A DNA stretch of 64,000 bases from contig NZ_JALNMJ010000008.1 in assembly GCF_023156505.1 (NCBI RefSeq), forward strand, positions 186,001 to 250,000, written 5' to 3'. The notes under the pieces are model-generated. The model ran no database searches. It was not told the origin of the DNA and worked only from the letters and a program-made list of their open reading frames with translations. Position 1 is the stretch's first letter, and each line of letters starts with the position of its first letter. The stretch is from Roseibium sediminicola. Lineage in GTDB: Bacteria > Pseudomonadota > Alphaproteobacteria > Rhizobiales > Stappiaceae. Position numbers and translations under genes: made by a program. Below, piece by piece: positions 34,681-42,960 of the stretch.

Positions 34681-35712
34681 ATGACAGACCGACCAGACCT
34701 GAAGACCAACCGGCGCGGCTTGCTGAAAGGCGTCGTTGCCGGGGCCGCAGCAGCCGCGCTGACCCCGACCGTATCGGCGCTTGCGCAAACGGCTGCTTCC
34801 GACACCGGGACCAATGCGCCCTACGGCGTGCCGATTTCCGCGGAGTTTCCGTTTGCCAAGAAAGAGGCGGCGGTGCGCGGGTCAACGATCAGCTATGTCG
34901 ACGAGGGGGCGGGAGTGCCGGTCGTTTATCTGCACGGCAATCCGACGTCGTCCTACCTCTGGCGCAACGTGCTGCCGCATCTGCCTGTGGGTTATCGTGC
35001 CATCGCTCCGGATCTGATCGGAATGGGTGACAGCGGCAAGCCTGATATCGACTACAGCTTCGCCGACCACGCCGCCTATCTCGATGCGTTCCTGGATCAG
35101 CTGGATCTCAACAACGCGATCCTGGTAGTGCATGACTGGGGCTCCGCGCTCGGCATGCGCTATGCGCGCCTCAATCCGGACCGGATTGCCGGTCTCGTCT
35201 TCATGGAGGCCATCGTGCCGCCGGCGATGCCAGCGCCGTCCTATGAAGCCATGCCGGAACCGATCGCGGATTTCTTCCGGCTGATGCACACCGATGAAGG
35301 CGCGGAGCTGGTGCTGGAAAAGAACTTCTTCGTCGAAAACGTGCTGCCCAATCTGGGTGTCATGCGCAACATGACGGAAGCCGAAATGGACGCCTATCGG
35401 CGCCCCTTCCCGACCCCGGCAAGCCGGAAGCCGGTGCTCGCCTGGCCGCGGGAAGTGCCGATCGGCGGCAAGCCGGCCGGTGTGGTCAAAGAGGTCGCCG
35501 ACAATGGCGCCTGGCTGCTGTCCAGTCCAATCCCGAAGCTGATGTTTTACGGCGAGCCGGGCGCCATCGCGCCGAAGCCGGTTGTCGAGTACCTGAGCGC
35601 AAACGTGCCGAACCTGGAAGTCCGGTTTGTCGGCGCCGGCACACATTTCCTGCAAGAGGAACATCCGCATGTCATCGGCCAGGGCATTGCCGACTGGCTG
35701 CGCCGTCTTTGA
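34681..35712 (+). CDS. Tat-exported haloalkane dehalogenase (HLD-II type)
   Basis: A 343-residue alpha/beta hydrolase that cleaves carbon-halogen bonds to alcohols. The full HLD-II residue set is visible: halide-stabilising Asn87 in HGNP, nucleophile Asp152 followed by Trp153 (VVHDWGSALG), catalytic acid Glu176 (FMEAIVPP) and His322 (GTHFLQEEHPH). Unlike typical cytoplasmic HLDs it begins with a twin-arginine signal (TNRRGLLKGVVAGAAAAAL, cleavage near residue 36), so it should act in the periplasm. The SRPBCC gene follows after 25 bases, and a LysR gene diverges. Confidence 0.88.
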   Translation: MTDRPDLKTNRRGLLKGVVAGAAAAALTPTVSALAQTAASDTGTNAPYGVPISAEFPFAKKEAAVRGSTISYVDEGAGVPVVYLHGNPTSSYLWRNVLPHLPVGYRAIAPDLIGMGDSGKPDIDYSFADHAAYLDAFLDQLDLNNAILVVHDWGSALGMRYARLNPDRIAGLVFMEAIVPPAMPAPSYEAMPEPIADFFRLMHTDEGAELVLEKNFFVENVLPNLGVMRNMTEAEMDAYRRPFPTPASRKPVLAWPREVPIGGKPAGVVKEVADNGAWLLSSPIPKLMFYGEPGAIAPKPVVEYLSANVPNLEVRFVGAGTHFLQEEHPHVIGQGIADWLRRL

Positions 35713-35737
35713 GGTTTTTCAGGAGGAGGAAGTCATC

Positions 35738-36214
35738 ATGGCTGAACTGGTCGTGTCCAGAACCGTCAACGCCCCGCTTGCCGAGCTTTGGCGGAGCTGG
35801 GATCAATTCGACGAAATCTACCGGTTCAATCCGGTGATCCATCAGTCGCCGCTCTTGTCGAAAAGCGCTGCCTCAGGTCTTGGTGCCGAGCGGATCTGCA
35901 GGCATGTCGACGGCAAGACCTATCTGAAGGAACGGATCATCGGCTATAGGCCCGAGGAACACATGGTGGTCGATATTTTCGAAGCCAATGTTCCGCTCAA
36001 GCAGGCGCGGGTGACGCTCGATTTCGAGGCCCTGTCGGCGACCGAAAGCCGCGTGACCATGCGCTTTGAGTTCACGCCCAAATTCGGGCCGCTCGGCCGG
36101 CTGATGGTGCCGTTGATGAAAATGCAATTCCGGGAGAACCTGGCGGGGCTGCTCGCCGCGAATGCGGACTTCGTCGAAAAGGGTGTGGAGATCCATCCCA
36201 AACTGGCAGCCTGA
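35738..36214 (+). CDS. SRPBCC-fold (polyketide cyclase/START-like) protein
   Basis: A 158-residue protein of the SRPBCC ligand-binding fold: VVSRTVNAPLAELWRSWDQF at the N terminus, then WxxxxxFNP-like, GLGAERICR, and a C-terminal helix (MKMQFRENLAGLLA). These proteins bind or convert small hydrophobic molecules. AGGAGGAGGA is seven bases before the ATG, a very strong ribosome site. It is co-transcribed with the dehalogenase and may bind its substrate or product; that link is inference. Confidence 0.82.
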   Translation: MAELVVSRTVNAPLAELWRSWDQFDEIYRFNPVIHQSPLLSKSAASGLGAERICRHVDGKTYLKERIIGYRPEEHMVVDIFEANVPLKQARVTLDFEALSATESRVTMRFEFTPKFGPLGRLMVPLMKMQFRENLAGLLAANADFVEKGVEIHPKLAA

Positions 36215-36234
36215 AGTCTCTTTGCACCGAACAA

Positions 36235-36266
36235 GATGCGCGCCGGCTGTCGAGCCGGCGCGCATC
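36235..36266 (+). terminator. Perfect 14-bp hairpin after the SRPBCC gene
   Basis: 36235-36248 pairs perfectly with 36253-36266 around a GTCG loop, about 20 bases after the stop. No T tract follows. Confidence 0.6.
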
Positions 36267-36343
36267 GCGGGACGAAGCCTGTGACGCGTTAACCATAACT
36301 TTGCTTTCAGGGGATGCCGGTCACGCGGTGGCTGGCGCAAAAG

Positions 36344-36358
36344 TTAACGAGCGGTTAC
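36344..36358. promoter_or_regulatory. Near-consensus CtrA box
   Basis: TTAA-CGAGCGG-TTAC has the seven-base spacing of CtrA sites (TTAA-N7-TTAA) with one mismatch, 38 bases before the start at 36397. A GATTC site overlaps its right edge (36359). Confidence 0.35.
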
Positions 36359-36396
36359 GATTCATGGTAAATGAAGTCTTAACAGGAAGACGGACC

Positions 36397-36702
36397 ATGA
36401 AAACGATCTGCGCATCCCTGCTGGCGGCTGCCGGTCTGAGCCTTGTGCTCGGAGCTGCTGCACAGGCCGAAAGCGGCACCACCCGCATCGTCCATGACGA
36501 GCCCTATGGCGCCATCGTCACCAAGGAAGCCGGCGTGCTGGTGTTCCGCGGCCTGCCGCCGACCCGCAAGGTGATCGTCAATCCGGACGGCAAGACCCCG
36601 CTGGAGCTGAAACAGACCGAGGTCACCGAGACCAACGTGGTCATCCTCAGCCAGGGCGACTACGCCCGCCAGCTCGGCGCGAAGATCATCCGGCTGAAAT
36701 AG
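36397..36702 (+). CDS. Small secreted protein of unknown function
   Basis: A 101-residue protein with a signal peptide (MKTICASLLAAAGLSLVLGA, cut after AQA) and a compact mature part (about 77 residues) with SGTTRIVHDEPYGAIVTKEAGVLVFRGLPPTRK-like beta pattern and no cysteine. No family is recognised. AGGAAGA precedes the ATG at 36397; in-frame upstream codons are rejected because the signal peptide begins here. A CtrA-like box lies upstream. Confidence 0.65.
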   Translation: MKTICASLLAAAGLSLVLGAAAQAESGTTRIVHDEPYGAIVTKEAGVLVFRGLPPTRKVIVNPDGKTPLELKQTEVTETNVVILSQGDYARQLGAKIIRLK

Positions 36703-36741
36703 GCCCAAAAAGCTGACGCAGACAGGCCCAAGCCTTTCCAC

Positions 36742-36897
36742 CGTCATCCCGGCCAAGCGCAGCGCGAGCCGGGACCGGGGAGGCACCGACACCGCGCGAA
36801 ATCCCGACCACTTCGTGATTGCCGGGCTTGACCCGGCAATCCATGCCGTTTCGGTCGCCCCACGCAATGCCTTTCGCGGGGCAAGGCAACGGCATGG
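36742..36897. repeat. Intergenic palindromic repeat, copy 2 (mosaic)
   Basis: The left arm (CGTCATCCCGGCCAAGCG and GAGCCGGGACCGGGG) matches copy 1. Instead of the right arm there are two other palindromes: GATTGCCGGG (36817-36826) with 36832-36841, and CCATGCCGTT (36841-36850) with AACGGCATGG (36888-36897). It looks like a composite of repeat modules. Confidence 0.7.
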
Positions 36898-36906
36898 ATG
36901 CCATGG

Positions 36907-38328
36907 TCAAGCCATGGCAGGACGAGGAAGCTTGGTAGGACGCTCGCCTCTTTGCACCACTCCGCCCATCAGCCGCGCATCCCAGGGATAGGTGCTCAGC
37001 CGCTCGTAGCCTGACTCGGTGATCAGCAGCTGTTCCTCCAGCTTGACGCCCTCGTGGCCGCCGTGTCGGCCGACATAGCTTTCCACACAGACCACCATGC
37101 CCGGTTCCAGCAGGCCGTCATAGCCGCCGGCGTCCCAGTCGGCCGGGTAGGGCACAGCCGGGTATTCGTCGCACAGGCCAACGCCGTGGAAGAGCACGGA
37201 ATAGCGGTTGGCGAGATACTCATCCGGCAAGCTGGTGGCATCGTGTGACAGTTCCCGGAAGGTTCTGCCGGGTGCCAGCATGCCGATATTGGCCTCGATC
37301 TGGTCGACCGCCATCTGGTAGAGCACGCGCTGTTCGTTGGTTGGCACGCCGTCGCCGCAGAGCCAGGTGCGGGAAATGTCGCAGCACATGCCGTAGGGCC
37401 CGACCAGGTCGGTGTCGAACGCCACCAGCTCGCCTTTCTGGATCTCCCGGGCGGAGGCCTCCTGGAACCAGGGATTGGTGCGCGGACCGGATGACAGCAG
37501 ATGGGTCTCGATCCATTCGCCGCCGCGGCGGATGTTGCCGGCATGAAGAAGCGCCCAGAGATCCCATTCGGTCATGCCGGGGCGAAGCGCGGCTTCCATC
37601 TCGTGCATGGCGGCTTCGCAGGACGCGATCGAGCGGCGCATGGCCTTGATCTCGTCCGGACATTTGATCGCCCTGGCCAGTTCCATCACCTCTTCGCCGT
37701 CATGGATCGAGATGCCATGGCCTTCCAGTGCCGCGACGCCTTCGCGGCGGGCCTTGTCGAGGGCGATGCGGTGATTGCCGCCGCCGTATTGCTTCACGAG
37801 GTCGGCGAGCTCGTCGGCCCATTTTTGCGCAAGTTCCTGTGAGCGCGGGCCGGCCTCGAAATAGAACCAGGGCACGCCATGGCGGATCTCGTCGACCAGA
37901 AAATTATGCGCGGCGAGGTGCTCGCAATTGTGGAAGTCGAAGGCGACCACAGGACCGTCCAAAGCCACGAATGTGTAGCGCACGGCATTGTGGGTCGACC
38001 AGATCTGCATGTTGGTGGCGTCGGTCGCGTAGCGCACATTCAGCGGATCGCACAGGATCGCGGCCGACAGACCGCGCTGGTCGAGCTGGCTGCGGATGCG
38101 CTGCAGACGATAGGCGCGGATGGTGTCAAGGTCGGGCGCGCCGAGGCCGAGCGCCGCCCATTCCGCCTCGGCCAGTTCGCCATAGCCCAGCACATGCCGG
38201 TTGAGCACCGTTGCCTTTTCCATCGCATAGGCGGCGAGGGTTTCGTAATCGGCAAGATCTCCGGGATGCGCGGGCAGAACCGCGGGCATGATCTTGCGCC
38301 GGTGGCGGCCAAAATGTTCCGTATTCAT
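36907..38328 (-). CDS. dddP: DddP-like M24-family enzyme (probable DMSP lyase)
   Basis: A 473-residue pita-bread-fold protein of the creatinase/aminopeptidase P family. Its segments GGEWIETHLLSSGPRTNPWF, HGVGLCDEYP and LEPGMVVCVE match DddP, which cleaves dimethylsulfoniopropionate to dimethylsulfide and acrylate. The metal ligands are all present: Asp305, Asp307, Asp317, His381, Glu416 and Glu431, plus Asp387 at the position of the DddP catalytic aspartate. Their spacing equals what I recall for Roseobacter DddP, shifted by ten. The ATG at 38328 follows GGGAGGAG. It lies downstream of a dimethylglycine-dehydrogenase-like gene. A peptidase or creatinase-type activity is the alternative. Confidence 0.72.
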   Translation of the reverse strand: MNTEHFGRHRRKIMPAVLPAHPGDLADYETLAAYAMEKATVLNRHVLGYGELAEAEWAALGLGAPDLDTIRAYRLQRIRSQLDQRGLSAAILCDPLNVRYATDATNMQIWSTHNAVRYTFVALDGPVVAFDFHNCEHLAAHNFLVDEIRHGVPWFYFEAGPRSQELAQKWADELADLVKQYGGGNHRIALDKARREGVAALEGHGISIHDGEEVMELARAIKCPDEIKAMRRSIASCEAAMHEMEAALRPGMTEWDLWALLHAGNIRRGGEWIETHLLSSGPRTNPWFQEASAREIQKGELVAFDTDLVGPYGMCCDISRTWLCGDGVPTNEQRVLYQMAVDQIEANIGMLAPGRTFRELSHDATSLPDEYLANRYSVLFHGVGLCDEYPAVPYPADWDAGGYDGLLEPGMVVCVESYVGRHGGHEGVKLEEQLLITESGYERLSTYPWDARLMGGVVQRGERPTKLPRPAMA

Positions 38329-38361
38329 GACTGCCCACACTCCTCCCTTGTGGTGCCGCTT

Positions 38362-38632
38362 CTTGAGAGTCTGGCCCACAAATGAAGCTGAAATGGTTTG
38401 AGGCGACTTGGTCTTCATCTAGGAGCGAAAGCGCAGGAAATGTGGTTCATTTTCAAGCCTTTCGCGACGCAGAGGAATACCAAGTCGGTCAAATCCGAAG
38501 GACATGAAAATGGCCTCACCCCGTGTCGTCAGCGCGCTTGACCGGGCAATAAGCCCGCTCCGCGCACCCTTCCTATCGGTGTTTCGCCATTTCTCATGCC
38601 ATTTCGACTTCATTTTTGGGCCAGACTCTCAG
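38362..38632. repeat. 34-bp inverted repeat pair flanking the dddP leader
   Basis: The arms 38362-38395 and 38599-38632 are inverted copies, with the 15-base core TGGGCCAGACTCTCA identical and about 29 of 34 positions matching. One arm lies just upstream of the dddP-like start, the other ends at the stop of the preceding gene. No gene is seen in between. Confidence 0.7.
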
Positions 38633-38640
38633 GACGGTTG

Positions 38641-41076
38641 TTACATGCGCATGCGTTCCGCTTTCGGATCGAACAGCGGTTCCGGATTGATGGTTGCCTT
38701 GCGGCGTTCGCCGAGAATTTCGATCTCGAAGGCGCCGTCGCCGAGATCCCTGGCAAGCTCAGCCGGCACATAACCCTGGGCGAGCGAGGTGTTGACGTGA
38801 TGGCCGAAACCGCCGGAGGTGATCCAGCCGATCACCTTGCCGCCATGCCAGATCGGTTCGTCGCCCATGACGTCGGCGTCGCCGGCATCGACCATGAAAC
38901 TGACGCGCAGCCGTTTCGGGCCTTCGTCGAATTCCTTCTGGGCGGCGTCCTTGCCGATGAAGCTTTCCTTCGACAATTTCACGAAGCGGCCGAGATCGGC
39001 TTCATACGGGCCGTAAATCGGCCGGAACTCGCGGAACCAGGTGCCGAAATTCTTTTCAAGGCGCAGGCAGAGCAGCGCGCGCATGCCGAAATTGACGATG
39101 CCGTACTCTTCGCCCGCCTTCATCAGTGCGTCATAGACCTGGCGCTGGTATTCCGGCGCCATCCAGAGCTCGTAGCCGAGGTCGCCGGTATAGGTGATCC
39201 GGTTGACCTTGCAGGGGGCGTTGGCGACGTCCATCTCGCGGAAATCCATGAACCGGAAGGCTTCATTCGAAACGTCCTCGCCGGTGATCTTGTCCAGTAC
39301 CTTGCGGGCATTCGGGCCGGCAATCGACAGGCCCACCCAGCCGAGATTAATCGCGCGCAGCGTCACAGAGCCGTCTTGTGGCAGATGTTTCTCGAACCAG
39401 CGCATGTGATAGATCTCGGCCTGGGACGAGCCCCACATGTAGAACTTTTGTTCGCCGGTGCGGGCGATGGTGAAGTCGCCGATCAACTTACCGTTCTCGT
39501 TCAGCATCGGGGTCAGGATGATGCGGCCGATCTTTGGCATGGTGTTGGTCATCAGGTGAGACAGGAACTGCTCGGCGCCTGGACCTGTGATTTCGTATTT
39601 GGCGAAGTTGGCGGTCTCCGTCACACCGACGCTGTCGCGCACGGCCCGGCATTCAGCGCCGACATGCTCGAAATCGTTGGAGCGATGGAAGGAAATGACG
39701 TCCTTGGCCTCGACGCCTTCAGGCGCGAACCAGAGCGGGGTTTCCAGCGCCCAGCTGTCGCCCATGACCGCGCCCTGCGCCAGCATGCGGTCATAGAGAG
39801 GGGTGGTCTGGTGCGGCCTTGCGGCGGGCAATTCCTCGTTCGGGAAGCGGATGCGGAAGCGGCGGCGGTAGTTTTCCTGCACCTTGGCATTGGTGTAGGC
39901 GAGCGTCGCCCAGGTGCCGTAGCGGGCGACGTCCATGCCCCAGATGTCGTAGCCCGGATCGCCGTTGATCATCCAGTTGGCGAGCGTCAGGCCGACACCG
40001 CCGCCCTGGCTGAAGCCGGCCATGACACCGCAGGCGACCCAGTAGTTCTGCAGGCCGCGCACCGGGCCGACCAGCGGGTTGCCGTCGGGCGCGAAGGTGA
40101 AGGGGCCGTTGATGATCTGCTTGATGCCGGCATTCTGCAGGGCCGGGAAATGCTCGAAGCCGACTTCCAGCTCCGGCGCGATCCGGTCGAGATCCGGCGC
40201 CAGCAGCTCGTGGCCGAAATCCCAGGGGGTCTGGCGCGGGCTCCAGGGACGGCAGTTCTGCTCATAGGTGCCGAGCAGCATGCCCTTGCCTTCCTGGCGG
40301 GTGTAGATCTCGCCGCCGAAATCGAGAATGCCGATCAGTTCCTTGCCGGTCGCCTCGTTGTGGGCAACGACTTCCGGCATTTCGTCTGTCAGGAGATACA
40401 TGTGCTCCATGGCAAGCACAGGCAGTTCGATGCCGACCATGCGGCCGCATTCGCGGGCCCACAGACCGCCGGCATTGACGACATGCTCGGCACGGATCGT
40501 GCCCTTGTTGGTGATCACGTCCCAGGTGCCGTCGGGCGTCTGCACCAGCTCTTCCACCTTGGTGTGCCGGTAGACGGTGGCGCCGTTGACACGGGCGGCC
40601 TTGGCATAGGCGTGGGTGGTGCCGGACGGGTCGAGATGGCCCTCAATCGGATCCCAGAGCGCGCCGATGAAGTGTTTCTCGTCGAGCATCGGGAACATCT
40701 TTTTGGCTTCCGCCACAGAGATCAGCTCCAGGTCCATGCCGAGATAACGGCCCTTGGCCTGGGCCAGGCGCAGGAAGTCCATGCGTTCGGGCGTATCGGC
40801 CAGCATGACGCCGCCGGTCAGGTGCAGGCTGCAGGACTGGCCGGAAATCTCTTCCAGTTCCTTGTAGAGATCGACGGTGTAGCTCTGCAGCTGGGCGACA
40901 TTCGGATCGCCGTTGAGCGTGTGGAAGCCGCCGGCGGCGTGCCAGGACGAGCCGGAGGTCAGTTCGTCCCGTTCCACCAGGGTGACGTCTTTCCAGCCGA
41001 GCTTGGTCAGGTGGTAAAGCACGCTGCAGCCGACTACTCCGCCGCCGATGACAACAACCTGGGTGTGGGTTTTCAT
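38641..41076 (-). CDS. Dimethylglycine/sarcosine dehydrogenase-type flavoprotein (DAO-GcvT fusion)
   Basis: An 811-residue enzyme with an N-terminal FAD-binding DAO domain (VVVIGGGVVGCSVLYHLTKL, SSWHAAGGFHTLNGD, where the His-containing segment usually holds covalent FAD), a middle FAO_M region and a C-terminal GcvT-like tetrahydrofolate domain (about 430-800: GTWFREFRPIYGPYEADLGR). Members oxidise dimethylglycine or sarcosine and pass the one-carbon unit to folate. It lies 62 bases after the MttB-family gene on the same strand, which supports a route from betaine-like compounds towards glycine. The exact substrate is inference. Confidence 0.85.
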   Translation of the reverse strand: MKTHTQVVVIGGGVVGCSVLYHLTKLGWKDVTLVERDELTSGSSWHAAGGFHTLNGDPNVAQLQSYTVDLYKELEEISGQSCSLHLTGGVMLADTPERMDFLRLAQAKGRYLGMDLELISVAEAKKMFPMLDEKHFIGALWDPIEGHLDPSGTTHAYAKAARVNGATVYRHTKVEELVQTPDGTWDVITNKGTIRAEHVVNAGGLWARECGRMVGIELPVLAMEHMYLLTDEMPEVVAHNEATGKELIGILDFGGEIYTRQEGKGMLLGTYEQNCRPWSPRQTPWDFGHELLAPDLDRIAPELEVGFEHFPALQNAGIKQIINGPFTFAPDGNPLVGPVRGLQNYWVACGVMAGFSQGGGVGLTLANWMINGDPGYDIWGMDVARYGTWATLAYTNAKVQENYRRRFRIRFPNEELPAARPHQTTPLYDRMLAQGAVMGDSWALETPLWFAPEGVEAKDVISFHRSNDFEHVGAECRAVRDSVGVTETANFAKYEITGPGAEQFLSHLMTNTMPKIGRIILTPMLNENGKLIGDFTIARTGEQKFYMWGSSQAEIYHMRWFEKHLPQDGSVTLRAINLGWVGLSIAGPNARKVLDKITGEDVSNEAFRFMDFREMDVANAPCKVNRITYTGDLGYELWMAPEYQRQVYDALMKAGEEYGIVNFGMRALLCLRLEKNFGTWFREFRPIYGPYEADLGRFVKLSKESFIGKDAAQKEFDEGPKRLRVSFMVDAGDADVMGDEPIWHGGKVIGWITSGGFGHHVNTSLAQGYVPAELARDLGDGAFEIEILGERRKATINPEPLFDPKAERMRM

Positions 41077-41138
41077 GAAAATCGCTCCGGAACCGCCCGC
41101 TCTCGATTGGCAGGCTTTTCGTGTGTCTGAGGTAAAAT

Positions 41139-42728
41139 TTAGAAATCGGTCGGGGCGCCGCCCTCTGCCTTGCGCCTGTCGACAAAGGCGGAGATCTCCT
41201 CGTCGATGGCTGGGTCGAGCGGCGGCTGCTCATAAGCTTCGAGCGCCTTCTTGTAGAGCATGTTGGCCCTGTCATAGGCGGTTGGGCTGCCAGCCTCCGC
41301 CCAGGTCTCGTAATTGCGCCAGTCGGAAACGATCGGGGCGTAGAACGCGTCCTTGTAGCGGGCCTGGGTGTGCTCGGTGCCGAAGAAGTGTCCGGCCGGT
41401 CCAACTTCGCGGATGGCGTCGACGGCAAGGGCTTCCTCGGAGACATCGAGCGGGGTCAGGTATTCGGCGATCTTCTGAAGCAGGTCGATGTCGGTGATGA
41501 ATTTCTCGAAACCGGCGCTGAGGCCGCCTTCCAGCCAGCCGGCGGCATGTTTGATGATGTTGGCGCCGCCATTGATGGCGCCCCATTCCGACAGGGTGGT
41601 CTCCAGCGCGGCCTGGTAGTCGACCGTGTTGGCGGCGCAGACCCCGGACGAGCGGTAGGGCAGGTGGTAGCGCCGCGCGAGTTGGCCGCCGACCAGGGCG
41701 GCCTTCATGTATTCCGGCGTTCCGAAGGCAGGTGCGCCTGAGCGCATGTCGACATTGGACGTAAAGCCGCCATAGACCACCGGCGCGCCGGGCCTGACGA
41801 TCTGCGCGAAGGCGATGCCGGCGAGCGCCTCGGCGTTCTGCAGCGTCAGCGCGCCGGCTATCGTCACCGGCGCCATGGCGCCCGCCAGCGTGAACGGCGT
41901 GACGATGGAGACCTGGCCCGCCTTGGCCATCTCGATCAGGCCCTGCAACATCGGCGTGTCGAGGCGCAGCGGCGAGGACGTGTTGATGACGGTGGCAACG
42001 CAGGGCGTGTTGATGAAGTCCTCGTGGCTGAGGCCATAGCCGATCCGGGTGAGCTCCAGGCCGTCGAGGTTGCGTTCCCGGCCCAGCGAATAGATGTGGT
42101 AGACCTTGTCGGTCAGGCGGAGAAAGTCGGCAATGCAGTCGAGGTGCCGGACCGATGCATGGATGTCGACCGGCTCGACCGGATAACCCATCACGCCATG
42201 AATGATGTTGAAGAACTGGGACAGTTTCAGGAAGTTGCGATAGTCCTGCTGGTTGCCCGGCCTGCGGCCGCCGTCCCGGTCGACCGCATTCGGCGCGCTG
42301 GCAACGCTGGCAAAGGAAATGGCGTTGCCGCCGATCTGAAGGTCGTGGGCAGGGTTGCGGGCATGGAGCGTGAATTCGGCCGGGGCCTTGCCAACAAGCT
42401 CCTCGACCATGGCCCGGTCCATGCGCACCCGGTCTTCGCCCGGCTTTACATCCGCACCGGCCGCCTTCAGCATCGCCCTGGCTTCTTCGTGCAGGAAATC
42501 GATGCCGATCTCTTCCAGCACGCGCATCGACGCGTTGTGGATCGCTTCGAGTTCGTCCGCCGAGACCGCCTCCAACGGAGGAAAGATGTTGCGCGGCTGC
42601 TTGAACGGTTTTTGCGGAAAGAGGTCGGGTGTCGCCTTCTCACCGCCCCGGCGGCGCCGGCCACGCCGGGCCGGTTGCGTGTCCTCGGAGGGAGCCATGT
42701 CGATCTCGTCGGTCATTCTGTCCGCCAT
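41139..42728 (-). CDS. MttB-family (trimethylamine/betaine) methyltransferase
   Basis: A 529-residue TIM-barrel methyltransferase of the MttB superfamily. An Arg-rich N-terminal extension (ARRGRRRRGGEK) precedes the conserved domain; family features include HNASMRVLEEIGIDFLHEEA, TPFTLAGAMAPVTIAGALTL and NTVDYQAALETTLSEWGA. The frame has no internal amber codon, so it is the non-pyrrolysine type, exemplified by glycine betaine methyltransferase MtgB, which methylates a corrinoid protein. No corrinoid protein is encoded nearby. ATG 42728 gives a normal N terminus. It is first in the order mttB, DAO-GcvT, dddP. Confidence 0.85.
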   Translation of the reverse strand: MADRMTDEIDMAPSEDTQPARRGRRRRGGEKATPDLFPQKPFKQPRNIFPPLEAVSADELEAIHNASMRVLEEIGIDFLHEEARAMLKAAGADVKPGEDRVRMDRAMVEELVGKAPAEFTLHARNPAHDLQIGGNAISFASVASAPNAVDRDGGRRPGNQQDYRNFLKLSQFFNIIHGVMGYPVEPVDIHASVRHLDCIADFLRLTDKVYHIYSLGRERNLDGLELTRIGYGLSHEDFINTPCVATVINTSSPLRLDTPMLQGLIEMAKAGQVSIVTPFTLAGAMAPVTIAGALTLQNAEALAGIAFAQIVRPGAPVVYGGFTSNVDMRSGAPAFGTPEYMKAALVGGQLARRYHLPYRSSGVCAANTVDYQAALETTLSEWGAINGGANIIKHAAGWLEGGLSAGFEKFITDIDLLQKIAEYLTPLDVSEEALAVDAIREVGPAGHFFGTEHTQARYKDAFYAPIVSDWRNYETWAEAGSPTAYDRANMLYKKALEAYEQPPLDPAIDEEISAFVDRRKAEGGAPTDF

Positions 42729-42960
42729 AAAGGTATGAGGTGGGTGCCTGAGCGTCCGGTCGGACCTGTGCCGTTCGCGCTCCGCGCCATTGGAAATCAC
42801 GTTAGCGGAGAGCGGGTGAATTCCGGGCAGTCTCAGAACGACGGCCAGTGCTCCAACTCCGACATTGCGCGTTTCGGATCTGAAACAGCGGCGAACGCAC
42901 AAAACTTCGACTTGACGGAAACCATTTTCAACGCGATCAGAACGGGATCGAACGAAGAGG

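Noticed and set aside
38596..41130. An 844-codon open frame on the + strand opposite the DAO-GcvT flavoprotein gene
   Set aside because: It is an exact shadow of a well-conserved gene in high-G+C DNA, with His/Arg/Val-rich, protein-unlike composition and no ribosome site.
41139..42728. Pyrrolysine-containing trimethylamine methyltransferase
   Set aside because: The frame has no internal TAG codon, and no pyrrolysine genes are seen.
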